DNA of 43,185 bases from Spirochaetota bacterium (GCA_024274705.1 JAJSAL010000088.1:1-43185); one strand, 5' to 3'. Shown: positions 26,216 to 34,824, numbered from the stretch's first letter. Numbers and translations: made by a program. The notes: generated by a model not told the origin, from the sequence alone.

Positions 26216-27085
26216 TCAATCCTTTTTGACGTAGGTATCGATCAGTTTCGGTACACCCGGGAGCGTCATATTGCCGTGGTATTCACCATCTACCACAACG
26301 ATGGGTCCAAGGGCGCACGCACCAAGGCAGTTGACCGTTTCGAGACTGAACTTTTTATCCTCGGTTGTCATCCCGTCGCCGATACCTAAAATCTCTTCTA
26401 TCTTTTCGAGGACCACAGCTGAACCCCGAACGTGGCATGCTGTTCCCATACATACCTGGACAAGGTGCTTACCTTTCGGTTCCATGCTGAAAGCTTTGTA
26501 GAAACTGGCCGTTCCGTACACTTCCGAAAAGGGAATCTCCAGTCTTAAAGAAATCCTTCGGAGAGCGTATTCCGGCAGGTATTTGAACTCTTCGCTCACT
26601 TCCTGAAGCACCTGGATAAGGGCTTCCCGTTCCGCACCGCACCCGTCGATGATAGCGTCTACCCGTTTCACCTCATCGGTTATCTCCAGATCGTAAATGT
26701 CCTGGACCCGTACTTCCTGGCTTACCGGGCAGGCAGCCATGCAGTTGCCGCAACCGGTACATGTATCCGCATCCACGGAGCGGGCCTTTTGCCGGATCTT
26801 CACTGTGTAATGTCCCGGCTCGCCGGTAATTTCCTCTACTTCAGAGAAGGTGTGGAGTTCTATATTATTGTGACGGCTTGCTTCAACGAGCTTCGGAGAA
26901 ACGATACACATGGAGCAGTCATTGGTCGGGAATGTCTTGTCCAGCTGCACCATTGCCCCGCCGATAGAGGGGTCTTTTTCAATAAGGTAAACTTTAAATC
27001 CGCTGTCCGCCAGGTCCATGGAAGCCTGGATACCGGCAATACCTGCACCAAGGACCATAACAGAACCGACTTTCTTTGAGGCCAT
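26216..27085 (-). CDS. HdrA N-terminal domain fused to NuoE
   Basis: A 289-aa fusion. Residues 1-121 are the head of HdrA: FAD Rossmann motif VLGAGIAGIQASMDLADSG, IGGAMVQLDKTFP, the Cys57/Cys60 pair in NDCSMCIVSPKLVE, and a 4Fe-4S motif Cys109, Cys112, Cys115, Cys119 ending in ACPV. At that point HdrA breaks off and, after about 20 residues, a NuoE domain begins, with 2Fe-2S ligands Cys212, Cys217, Cys253 and Cys257 (CMGTACHVRGS, CLGACALGP). The rest of this HdrA resumes in the 1078-aa protein. The gene is three bases after hdrC. Normal-length NuoE content; the HdrA part alone could not function without its other half. Confidence 0.88.
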   Translation of the reverse strand: MASKKVGSVMVLGAGIAGIQASMDLADSGFKVYLIEKDPSIGGAMVQLDKTFPTNDCSMCIVSPKLVEASRHNNIELHTFSEVEEITGEPGHYTVKIRQKARSVDADTCTGCGNCMAACPVSQEVRVQDIYDLEITDEVKRVDAIIDGCGAEREALIQVLQEVSEEFKYLPEYALRRISLRLEIPFSEVYGTASFYKAFSMEPKGKHLVQVCMGTACHVRGSAVVLEKIEEILGIGDGMTTEDKKFSLETVNCLGACALGPIVVVDGEYHGNMTLPGVPKLIDTYVKKD

Positions 27086-27088
27086 GCT

Positions 27089-27571
27089 CTACCTGCCTGC
27101 CTGAATCGCGCTCAACGTTGCTTCCACCTGTGTACGGATGTCCTCCAGGGTTATCGACCCCTCGTTCATCATAAAATTGATGCAGTTCTTTCTGAATTCG
27201 TTGGCACCCAGCGCGAGTTCCTCCACCTTTTCCAGCCTGTCCTTGGGATGATACCCTTCCTGCACCGCAATTTCCCGGACAGCCATCATGATATGAGAGA
27301 AATCTACATCCTGTGGACAGTTGGCTGAACAAGCGTAACACTGATGACAGAGCCATATAGCCGGAGACTTGAGCACCTCTTCCCGCATCCCTAGGAGGAT
27401 TTGACGGATGATTTTTCTCGGATTGTACTCATGTCCCACATGAAAAGCAGGGCACCCTGCTGTACAGGTACCGCAGGCGAAACACTTCCGTATGTTCCCG
27501 CCTCCCGGTTTACCGGCGATTTCATATTTAAAATTCGTATCCAGCGAGTTGTCTATAATGATCTTTTCCAT
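27089..27571 (-). CDS. hdrC: HdrC-type iron-sulfur subunit
   Basis: A 160-aa protein with two 4Fe-4S motifs, CFACGTCTAGCP and CHQCYACSANCP, and the helical ends of HdrC. HdrC passes electrons from HdrA to HdrB in heterodisulfide reductase. No HdrB (CCG-domain protein) is encoded in this operon, so the electron acceptor is probably MetV/MetF. I chose ATG 27571 because AAGGAG lies just before it and an earlier in-frame ATG would overlap metF. Stop codon TAG. Confidence 0.88.
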   Translation of the reverse strand: MEKIIIDNSLDTNFKYEIAGKPGGGNIRKCFACGTCTAGCPAFHVGHEYNPRKIIRQILLGMREEVLKSPAIWLCHQCYACSANCPQDVDFSHIMMAVREIAVQEGYHPKDRLEKVEELALGANEFRKNCINFMMNEGSITLEDIRTQVEATLSAIQAGR

Positions 27572-27594
27572 ACCTGCTCCTTGCAATGCCCTTC

Positions 27595-28557
27595 CTACAC
27601 CGTGGGTCTCGGCAGCAGTTCCGCCCTTTCCATGATCTCCGGAACGCGATGCTCCCATTCGATTGCCATCAGATGGATACCGGCGATTCCTTCGATCTGC
27701 TGAAATCTCTTTATCTGTTCAATACAGATCCTGATCCCTTCTTCGGCCACAGCTTTTTTATCTTTATCTGCAACATCCTGAAGCCTCTTGATGTAGCTGT
27801 CAGGTACAGTTAAACCTGCCACATTGTTGCGCATATACTTGGCCATACCGACAGATTTAAGGGGTGTGATCCCTGCCATGATTTTTACCTTCTTGTGCAG
27901 TTCACGCTCCCGCACCTGCTTCATCCACTCTTCAAACCGGTCCATGTCATAGATGCATTGGGTCTGGATAAAATCCGCCCCGGCAGCAACTTTTTTCGCC
28001 AGCCGGATAACCCGGAACTCGAAAGGGTCGCCAAAGGGATTGGCGGCTGCACCGATAAATATTTTCGGTTCCACTATGGGGTCTTTTTTCCCGTTCTTTA
28101 TTTCCTCTCCGTTTAAAAACACCTTCTCGTCCCGCATGTCCTTGAGCGCCTGAAGAAGCTGGATCGAATCTATATCAAACACATTCTTACAGGTATTGTG
28201 GTTGCCGAATTTCTGATGATCGCCGCTTAATGCAAGGATGTTTTTGAGTCCCATGGCATAAGCACCCAGGACATCACTCTGTATGGCGATCCTGTTCCTG
28301 TCCCTGCAGGTTATCTGGATAACCGGTTCCAGACCTTCCTGCATTGCCAGAACACCGGCTGCAATGGAAGACATTCGCACGATGGCAGTCTGGTTGTCGG
28401 TAATGTTTACGGCGTCCACCTTCCCTTTGAGAAACCCTGCTTTCTTCCTGATAGGTTCCACATCCGCGCTTTTAGGTGGTCCAAGCTCTGCTGTTACGGC
28501 AAAATGCCCGGCAGCAAATACCTTCTCTAAATGGCTTTCAGATTTCAATCCATTCAT
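27595..28557 (-). CDS. metF: 5,10-methylenetetrahydrofolate reductase
   Basis: A TIM-barrel flavoprotein of 320 aa that reduces methylene-THF to methyl-THF, the step that feeds AcsE/AcsC. It has the conserved early Glu (TAELGPPKSAD), VDAVNITDNQTA, LGLKNILAL-like GLKNILALSGDH and DFIQTQCIYD, all typical of MetF. It is the acetogen form that works with MetV, whose gene overlaps upstream as ATGA. Stop codon TAG. Confidence 0.95.
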   Translation of the reverse strand: MNGLKSESHLEKVFAAGHFAVTAELGPPKSADVEPIRKKAGFLKGKVDAVNITDNQTAIVRMSSIAAGVLAMQEGLEPVIQITCRDRNRIAIQSDVLGAYAMGLKNILALSGDHQKFGNHNTCKNVFDIDSIQLLQALKDMRDEKVFLNGEEIKNGKKDPIVEPKIFIGAAANPFGDPFEFRVIRLAKKVAAGADFIQTQCIYDMDRFEEWMKQVRERELHKKVKIMAGITPLKSVGMAKYMRNNVAGLTVPDSYIKRLQDVADKDKKAVAEEGIRICIEQIKRFQQIEGIAGIHLMAIEWEHRVPEIMERAELLPRPTV

Positions 28558-29225
28558 AACATCATATCTTCCCTTACGATTTTACCAGGTCCGCCGTCGC
28601 GACCGGAACTCCAGTCTTTAACCGGCTCATTTTCTTCCAGTCGGCTTAAGAGACCTAAGTCCTTCATTCTATCGAAAATCAGCTGCCATACGCAGTCGAT
28701 ATTCTCAGGATCCACTTCGCATTTTCCGTCCTGAGATCCGCCGCAGGGCCCGTTCAGAAGGCTCTTCGAACACCGGGCAATGGGACAGATTCCTCCGAAT
28801 TTCTCCAGAACGCAGTCGCCGCAGCCGGCACACCGCTCCGACCAGACACCCATTTCCAGGGTCGTTCCGTAGAACTTCGTATTAAGTCCGGGTATCACCC
28901 GTTTCCCCTGGAACACCTCACTGCAGAACTGGACACCTACCCCGCACGCCAGGGAAAGGACGGCATCGGCGTCTTCGATTTTAGCCTTTACATCATCGAA
29001 GAATTCCCGATCGCACTGACGCTCGATGGTGTCTTCAGTTATCTCCATATCGAGGCCGTTCTTTTTATTTGCCAGACGAATAGAGGATGCGAATTCTCCT
29101 ACCTCTTTTTCACCGCCTGCCATACACACGGTTACGCAGGTACCGCAGCCGAGGACCAACAGTTTTTTACACCCGCTGACACTCTCATAGATCTCGTCAA
29201 ACGGTTTCTGGACAGCTGTAATCAA
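28554..29225 (-). CDS. metV: MetV, zinc/iron-sulfur partner of MetF
   Basis: A 223-aa MetV-type protein that connects MetF to its electron donor. Cys-rich motifs are LGCGTCVTVCMAGGEKE, LACGVGVQFC, CAGCGDCVLE and NGPCGGSQDGKC, as in the N-terminal zinc-containing partner of acetogen MetF. I prefer TTG at 29225, eight bases after AGGAGA and directly downstream of mvhD; the ATG at 29330 lies inside mvhD. It overlaps metF by four bases. Confidence 0.9.
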   Translation of the reverse strand: MITAVQKPFDEIYESVSGCKKLLVLGCGTCVTVCMAGGEKEVGEFASSIRLANKKNGLDMEITEDTIERQCDREFFDDVKAKIEDADAVLSLACGVGVQFCSEVFQGKRVIPGLNTKFYGTTLEMGVWSERCAGCGDCVLEKFGGICPIARCSKSLLNGPCGGSQDGKCEVDPENIDCVWQLIFDRMKDLGLLSRLEENEPVKDWSSGRDGGPGKIVREDMML

Positions 29226-29239
29226 AGCGTACTTCTCCT

Positions 29240-29614
29240 TTATCCTGCTTTTATCAGGTGCAGCATCTCTTCTACTGCTACAGTAAATTTGTGTCCGTCC
29301 AGGGAAGAGAGAAACTCCATCCGCACGCACCCGGGATCAATACCGATGACCTCAAGCCTTTCCTGTACCTTCCCAACTCTTACATCCGCCCGGGTGCTCC
29401 CCCTAAGGAACTTACAGTTATCCTTTGGACAGCCGATGACCAGCACCCCTGCATACCCTTTCTCCAGACACTTCAGAATGATGCCTGCCTCCACCTTCCC
29501 TGAACAGGGCATCCTTACGATATCAATCAGATCGAGCACCTTTGTATCTGTCACTGTATCAAGGGCCTTAATGCCTGAGTTTTCACAACAGAAGACGGCT
29601 AATTGTTTATCCAT
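29240..29614 (-). CDS. mvhD: MvhD-type 2Fe-2S linker (MetFV side)
   Basis: A 124-aa MvhD-family protein, with CCENSGIKAL, VRMPCSGKVE and IGCPKDNCKFL holding the conserved cysteines. In Moorella, MvhD accompanies metF, metV and hdrCBA, and the neighbourhood here is the same apart from HdrB. It has GAGGGAG before its ATG. Its likely job is to link an HdrA-type flavoprotein to the rest of the complex. Confidence 0.9.
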   Translation of the reverse strand: MDKQLAVFCCENSGIKALDTVTDTKVLDLIDIVRMPCSGKVEAGIILKCLEKGYAGVLVIGCPKDNCKFLRGSTRADVRVGKVQERLEVIGIDPGCVRMEFLSSLDGHKFTVAVEEMLHLIKAG

Positions 29615-29626
29615 GCTCCCTCGCTA

Positions 29627-31213
29627 TCAAAATCCTAACTGAGCCAGAACAACTGCATCACTGTATACCGGAAGTGTTATAGCCTTTGCCGGGCATTCAC
29701 CGGCACAGATGCCGCACCGCTGACACGCCTGGGGTGAACTCTCTGCAGCCCCTTCTTCCCGGTTTATGTGCATCGCGTTGTGCGGGCATGCCCTAATGCA
29801 GGTAAGACAGAGGGCGCACTTTTCGGCATCCACCTTCGCCTCTGCATGTTCCACCAGCAATGTTTTCTGTGAAAGCAGCCGGTGGACCTGTAATGCCGCC
29901 ACCCGGGCTTCCTCTGCAATCCGGGAATCATAAAACGTTCCTCTGCACGCCCCTGCAGTAAATATACCGGGGATATTGGTCTCTACCGGCAGAAGATGAA
30001 TATTGTTTTCCTGCAGTCTTCCCAGCTCATCGGGAAGCACACCGGTAACCGACGATACATCGGTCATATCCGCCTGATCCAGGCCGTAAGGACTAATCCC
30101 GATCAGATCGCAGAGGAAGGACACATACTCTTCGAGTACGGCGTCCTGTATAGACAGTATTGCACCTTCTTCCGAGGTGTGTATCGAAACCCGGCCTTCA
30201 TACTTCACGATAATGACGCCGGATTCACGGGCATCGTCATAGAGTTTTTCCAGATGTATGGAACCGACTCTTATATCCCTGCAGAACAGCATCACCTGAT
30301 ACACATCCTGCCTCTGGATCTTCAGGGCCGTCCGGAGAGCCGTTTCAGAACTCGCTTTAGTTTCATCCAGATCGATATCCAGCACGATCCCTATGGTTCG
30401 GGATTTCGGAATCCTTAAAAACCGGCCTATTTCCCCGTCCAGTGCCGGGAGCGAAACCACCCGGGAATCCTTAAATCTCTTTTGAAGAAGTTCCTTCGGA
30501 TCCAGGGATCCTCCAAAGCCGGATGCGAGAATCAAGGCCCCGCATTCCAGGGTTTTCAATCCCCCGGGACCTTCCAGTACAGCGGTAAAGCTCCCTATAT
30601 CCCCGTTGAAAGAAACCAGCTTGTGGCCTGTCAACCGGGTTACCCTTTCCAGGTCCGCGCCGGTTTCCCGGATCTCTTCATGCTGTTCGGTGAGGGTTAC
30701 CTCATAACCGAAGCGGGAAAGGACTTCAGCCGCTTGTGTCCCTGCTTTGCCGCTGCCGACTACAAGGACACCCTGGTTAAGAGGAATTCGGGAGAGAGAA
30801 ATAGGTTCGATCAGCTGGAGTGCGTTGATCTCCCGTTTTACCCCATGAAGGCTCCTGGTCAGAAGCTCTTCATCCAGACCGAAAGGTCCTTTTTTCTCAC
30901 CAGAACTTAAGGGTTTGACAGCGACTCCCCTGATACACCCCCCGGCAAGGGCACATTCCTGAGCAAACATAAGCCGGACATCATCGATTCTGCCGGGATG
31001 ACACCCGGTTATCAGCAGTTTTGTGATTCCCTTCTGCTGTATCGACTTTTTCAGCGAAGAGAGAAACGGTTCATTACAGGCGGCGCTGTCTATGAACACC
31101 TCGACCTCCATCCCTTCGGAGAACGTGATCCGGGAAGCAAAACTTTCAGCCTCTTTTTTCGAGTACAGATGATCACCGCATGTACACAGAACGATTCCTG
31201 TCCTTCCGCTCAT
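29627..31213 (-). CDS. QmoB-like HdrA-family flavoprotein with ferredoxin tail
   Basis: A 528-aa protein. The N-terminal segment is the HdrA-type Cys domain (LCTCGDHLYS, DSAACNEPFL, TGCHPGRID); residues about 145 on carry a Rossmann motif VVGSGKAGTQAAEVLSRFG and FAD-domain features; the C-terminus has CALCLTCIRACP and CQRCGICAGECP. This fits the QmoB/HdrA family that pairs with a QmoA-like flavoprotein. The ATG overlaps the preceding gene (ATGA). In this operon it probably forms a second flavin module beside the main HdrA. No adenylylsulfate reductase genes are nearby, so a sulfate-related role is not supported. Confidence 0.8.
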   Translation of the reverse strand: MSGRTGIVLCTCGDHLYSKKEAESFASRITFSEGMEVEVFIDSAACNEPFLSSLKKSIQQKGITKLLITGCHPGRIDDVRLMFAQECALAGGCIRGVAVKPLSSGEKKGPFGLDEELLTRSLHGVKREINALQLIEPISLSRIPLNQGVLVVGSGKAGTQAAEVLSRFGYEVTLTEQHEEIRETGADLERVTRLTGHKLVSFNGDIGSFTAVLEGPGGLKTLECGALILASGFGGSLDPKELLQKRFKDSRVVSLPALDGEIGRFLRIPKSRTIGIVLDIDLDETKASSETALRTALKIQRQDVYQVMLFCRDIRVGSIHLEKLYDDARESGVIIVKYEGRVSIHTSEEGAILSIQDAVLEEYVSFLCDLIGISPYGLDQADMTDVSSVTGVLPDELGRLQENNIHLLPVETNIPGIFTAGACRGTFYDSRIAEEARVAALQVHRLLSQKTLLVEHAEAKVDAEKCALCLTCIRACPHNAMHINREEGAAESSPQACQRCGICAGECPAKAITLPVYSDAVVLAQLGF

Positions 31214-32394
31214 ACACTCAGCTCCATGTTGATTGCCGCCGCTTCAGCATCCGCTATGGATTCAGGAATGCTCTGCGGTTCCCTGCAGGTACCGCTGACA
31301 AAAACATTATCCTTTGTGGAAGTATAGAACCCAAAGCGGTCTCTCTCGAGACCGCATTGTTCTGCCAGATGCTCTGCGTCCTGTTCCGGTCCTAAGCCGA
31401 CAGAGAGAACTACCTTGTCGTAAAAAGCGAAGCTCTCTTTCCCTTCTCCGGATTCGAGCATCACCTTCAGAGAGCCGCCTAAGCATTCATCTACCCTGAA
31501 GGGGAGCCCTCTATGGAGATTGACTCCCATCTCGACCAACTCCTCTTTGAAAAGGGTGAATGTTTTATCGAAATTCTGTAGATCTATATAATACACGGTG
31601 ACATCCAGGCTGTTGTCCCGGTGCTTAAGAACCCTGGCCAGGCGGAGCGCATATGCACAGCACACAGAGGAACAGTAGTTTCTGCTGATAACAGGGTCTC
31701 TGGAGCCGACACACTGGATGAAGGCTATCCGTTTTGACGGTTCCGGGAGAGAGAGGTCCCGGGAAAGAATATCTTCCAGTTCCGTACCGGTAAGAACATT
31801 GGTGCTCCGGCTGTACCCGTAGCGGGGTTTCTCCACTGCATCGAAAGGCTGGTGGCCGGCTGCGACGAGAATTCCCGCCCCGGTCAACGTGAGTTCCTTA
31901 AAAGCAGCCCCCCCATCTACAGCATCAACGGGACAAACAGATATGCACTCGGAACACTTCCTACCGTTATGAAGGCGGCAGCGGGAATAATCAACGACAT
32001 ATTGGATGAGTTCTCCCCGGTGATAGACGGAAATACATCCTTCGGGACACATTTCGACGCACTTTCCGCAGGCGATACACGTTCTATGATCTATAAATGG
32101 GTTTTTTCTATCTATCTTAAGGGAAACTTTTGTTCCCGTATTAGAAATCGATTTGATCGTAGAACCTTTGTGGATAGAGAGCGTTTTTTTTGCTGCGGCT
32201 TCCGCAATTTTCGTGTGGGCAACGCAAACACCGCATCGGCTGCAGGAATCAGTCGCTTTACAACAGTAAGAAAGCACCTTTCCGCCAAACGATCCGGTTT
32301 TTTCGATTACATCCACGGAATGTCCAAGATCCGATAATGCAGAAGCCGCGGCAAGCCCTGCGATCCCGGCACCTATAACAACATAATCTTTCAT
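31210..32394 (-). CDS. QmoA-like HdrA-family flavoprotein
   Basis: A 394-aa protein with an FAD motif VIGAGIAGLAAASAL, a Cys cluster region CCKATDSCSRCGVC, a 4Fe-4S motif CIACGKCVEMCP, a second one CSECISVCPVDAVD, and the HdrA signatures IQCVGSRDP and SSVCCAYALRLA. It is the first gene of the 13-gene operon. I chose ATG 32394 (MKDYVVIGAG) because GAAGGA lies just upstream; the earlier candidate at 32424 is a TTG without a site. AT-rich DNA of 185 bases separates it from the divergent ferritin-like gene. Confidence 0.82.
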   Translation of the reverse strand: MKDYVVIGAGIAGLAAASALSDLGHSVDVIEKTGSFGGKVLSYCCKATDSCSRCGVCVAHTKIAEAAAKKTLSIHKGSTIKSISNTGTKVSLKIDRKNPFIDHRTCIACGKCVEMCPEGCISVYHRGELIQYVVDYSRCRLHNGRKCSECISVCPVDAVDGGAAFKELTLTGAGILVAAGHQPFDAVEKPRYGYSRSTNVLTGTELEDILSRDLSLPEPSKRIAFIQCVGSRDPVISRNYCSSVCCAYALRLARVLKHRDNSLDVTVYYIDLQNFDKTFTLFKEELVEMGVNLHRGLPFRVDECLGGSLKVMLESGEGKESFAFYDKVVLSVGLGPEQDAEHLAEQCGLERDRFGFYTSTKDNVFVSGTCREPQSIPESIADAEAAAINMELSV

Positions 32395-32516
32395 TGTATC
32401 CTTCAGCTCATTAGATATTACCAATTGGATAGATTACTATAATATTAGTGTAACTTTTAGATATTGTATTATTTTTATATTTCTAGTAGTATATTAATAT
32501 TCGTTTTTTCAGCTTC

Positions 32517-32545
32517 TTGTCTATTATTTCCTTTTTCGATACAAT
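32517..32545 (+). promoter_or_regulatory. Sigma-70-type promoter of the ferritin-like gene
   Basis: TTGTCT (32517-32522) and TACAAT (32540-32545) with a 17-base spacer, 35 bases before the start codon. The AT-rich stretch to its left (32400-32510) should also hold the minus-strand operon promoter, but I cannot pick out a convincing -35/-10 pair there. Confidence 0.6.
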
Positions 32546-32579
32546 TTATTAAAACACTTCAAGGGAAAAGGAAGGTCCT

Positions 32580-33065
32580 ATGAGTTTCGTACTTTCAGGG
32601 GAAGAGATTTTTTCTCTGGCAATGGAGATAGAAAAAAGCGGTTACGCCTACTATAAAACAATTACGGATTCCACCGAGAACGCAATCCTTAAACAGCTGT
32701 TTTCTTTTCTGGCAGAACAGGAAATCCGGCATTATGAATTTTTCGAGACCCTGAATAAAGAGGCCGGTCTCGATGTTATCGGCAGTGACGACTGGGATGA
32801 TATTAGCGAATACATCAAGGCTACCACGGACAGCCGGTTCTTCATCGGTGAAGAAAAAGCAATCAGTCTTGCGAAGACGGTAAAAGACCCGGAAAAAGCA
32901 GTGGATATTGCCATAAGTTTCGAAAAAGACACTCTTCTGTTCTTCCATGAACTGTTAAAGATAATTCCCGAAAAATCAAAAGATACGGTACAACAGATCG
33001 TAGATGAGGAGAAGCGGCACATTAGAATGCTCTCGGGGAAGAAGAAAGTATTTCAGTCGGAGTAG
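32580..33065 (+). CDS. Ferritin-like / rubrerythrin-type diiron protein
   Basis: A 161-aa four-helix protein with carboxylate-rich metal motifs: Glu18 in MEIEKSGYAYY, EQEIRH (Glu48, His51), a third-helix Glu in ISFEKDTLLFF and EEKRH near the C-terminus. It lacks the rubredoxin domain of full rubrerythrin. Such proteins scavenge peroxide or store iron in anaerobes; here it may protect the oxygen-sensitive clusters next door. Strong Shine-Dalgarno AAGGAAGG. Convergent with the PilZ gene, 16 bases apart. Stop codon TAG. Confidence 0.85.
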   Translation: MSFVLSGEEIFSLAMEIEKSGYAYYKTITDSTENAILKQLFSFLAEQEIRHYEFFETLNKEAGLDVIGSDDWDDISEYIKATTDSRFFIGEEKAISLAKTVKDPEKAVDIAISFEKDTLLFFHELLKIIPEKSKDTVQQIVDEEKRHIRMLSGKKKVFQSE

Positions 33066-33081
33066 CACGGCCAACAGCTTG

Positions 33082-33855
33082 TTAAAGAGCAGTTAAGATC
33101 TTCTGAATCTCATCCTGGAGTGACTGGTGAATGAAATAATGGATTTTCCCCCGGGCATCGTCGGATAAATTCGTATTAAACAGGATAACATAAATGTGTT
33201 TTGTTTGCCGCCTGCTTCCGGCGACGGTACCGGAAACCTTCGTAATTTTTCCCTTCAGCTTAAGCTGAATGTCGTCTAAGGCAGTGCCCTGTTCGAATTG
33301 CACCGGTGAATCAAAAGCACATGCCATGCCCACAATACTGATATCGATAATACTCCCGTTATGGATCTCTTTACCATATCGAACATTAAAAGAAACATTG
33401 GCCTGACCGGTACATTTCGCCCTTACATGCTTCCGCTGCCCCCTCGCTTCGGTCACTATCAACGTCTTCAGAATGATCCTGGCGCTCTCTTCGAACCCGA
33501 GCTTGAGACGCACGAATCCGCAGGGAACACCAATGTCCATGAAGTATTTTCGTGCCAGCTCTTTGTCTTCGTTGTACGTCAGGATCCCAATCTGAACACC
33601 TTTTGTATCTTCATGTTCGATGATGGAACGGATATACGATTCCCAGTCTTCCCCGGAGAGCTCGGTATCAATGTTGACGAACAGGATCGAGTTGGGATAT
33701 TTCCTCAGAAGCTTCAAGGTCTTCTTATGGTCATACACCAGGTAGACCTCATATTCGTTCCGGATAATAACCTGCACGAGTTTTTCTTCGATCACGCTGT
33801 GGGGATAGAGAAAAAACACCTTTTTACCGATAGCGAACTGGTTATTTTCTGCCAT
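33082..33855 (-). CDS. Pseudo-receiver plus PilZ domain protein
   Basis: A 257-aa protein. The N-terminal 120 residues look like a receiver-like fold (KKVFFLYPHSVIEEKLV, ILFVNIDTELSGEDWE); the C-terminal half is PilZ, with RKHVR and DISIVGMAC matching the RxxxR and DxSxxG c-di-GMP-binding motifs. The domain pairing reminds me of spirochaete PilZ proteins. Two ATGs are close, 33861 and 33855; I use the second. A TATAAT at 33868-33873 with no good -35 box suggests a near-leaderless start, though transcription from rarD upstream is also possible. Likely a c-di-GMP receptor; a diguanylate cyclase is at 40073-41464. Confidence 0.8.
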   Translation of the reverse strand: MAENNQFAIGKKVFFLYPHSVIEEKLVQVIIRNEYEVYLVYDHKKTLKLLRKYPNSILFVNIDTELSGEDWESYIRSIIEHEDTKGVQIGILTYNEDKELARKYFMDIGVPCGFVRLKLGFEESARIILKTLIVTEARGQRKHVRAKCTGQANVSFNVRYGKEIHNGSIIDISIVGMACAFDSPVQFEQGTALDDIQLKLKGKITKVSGTVAGSRRQTKHIYVILFNTNLSDDARGKIHYFIHQSLQDEIQKILTAL

Positions 33856-33896
33856 AATCATTTATAGATTATACACATATCGGCCTAATAACCCAG

Positions 33897-34763
33897 TCAG
33901 TGTTTTACCCTTACCGCCGAATAAGAAAAAAGACCGAGGGCCGCCCAAATGCAGAAAAATCCTGCTAAATGAATCCATGAAAATAATTCCTTGAACAGGA
34001 AAACTCCCAAGAGGAACATTGACGTTGGAGCCAAATACTGAATAAATCCGAGGGTCGACAGAGGCACCCTTTTTGCAGCATACCCGAAAAGAATCAGCGG
34101 TGCGGCGGTGGCAACACCTGCTGCAACAAGGAGGACCGATTCCACAACAGGGACACCGCTTCCTACACCTGCGCCTTGGAAAACCCGGAACAGGAGAAAC
34201 CCGCCGGCTAAAGGAGCGATGAATAGTAACTCTGCAAACAACTCTTCAAAGGAGCCCGATGGGGAGAGTTTTTTAAGAAGCCCATACATACCGAATGTCC
34301 CTGCAAGGAGCAGGGACACCCAGGGAAGCCGTCCGTATCCGAAGGCGAGAACAGCAACACCGGCACAAGCCAGGAGAAAGGACACGTACTGGAGCCTGGT
34401 AAGGCGTTCTTTCAGGACCAGGACACCGAGAATCACACTGAACAGGGGACTGATGTAATAACCCAGGCTTGATTCGACCACCTTTCCGGTGTTTATCGCC
34501 CAGACAAAGATAAACCAGTTCGAACCAATAAGCAGTGCGCGGATGAGGATATTGAGTGTTCTTTTCCGGTCTGAGAACAAGGTTGTTATGCTGTTAAGGC
34601 TTTTTCTCACGACGAAATATAGGAAAAGAAAGACGAAGGACCAGAAAATCCTGTGAGAGAGAATCTTAAGGGCAGGCACCTGGTCGAGCTGCTTCCAGTA
34701 TACCGGCATGATTCCCCAGAAGATGAATGCACTGAAAGCGAGAACAATTCCTGTTCGATCCAT
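33897..34763 (-). CDS. rarD: RarD-type EamA-family permease
   Basis: A 288-aa integral membrane protein with about ten hydrophobic segments, opening with IVLAFSAFIFWGIMPVYWK and containing GSNWFIFVWAIN and SLGYYISPLFSV, the signature stretches of RarD/YddG-like drug-metabolite transporters. Substrate unknown. It is divergent from the formate dehydrogenase operon and has no strong Shine-Dalgarno. Confidence 0.9.
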   Translation of the reverse strand: MDRTGIVLAFSAFIFWGIMPVYWKQLDQVPALKILSHRIFWSFVFLFLYFVVRKSLNSITTLFSDRKRTLNILIRALLIGSNWFIFVWAINTGKVVESSLGYYISPLFSVILGVLVLKERLTRLQYVSFLLACAGVAVLAFGYGRLPWVSLLLAGTFGMYGLLKKLSPSGSFEELFAELLFIAPLAGGFLLFRVFQGAGVGSGVPVVESVLLVAAGVATAAPLILFGYAAKRVPLSTLGFIQYLAPTSMFLLGVFLFKELFSWIHLAGFFCIWAALGLFSYSAVRVKH

Positions 34764-34824
34764 GATTCAACCAGGATAAACGGTTACACCGGTTTAAGGA
34801 AGTACTCCCGGCCGGCACAGTGAA

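Noticed and set aside
29627..32394. Sulfate reduction (Qmo complex) locus
   Set aside because: No QmoC, Apr, Sat or Dsr genes in the window; the pair is embedded with metV/metF and mvhD.
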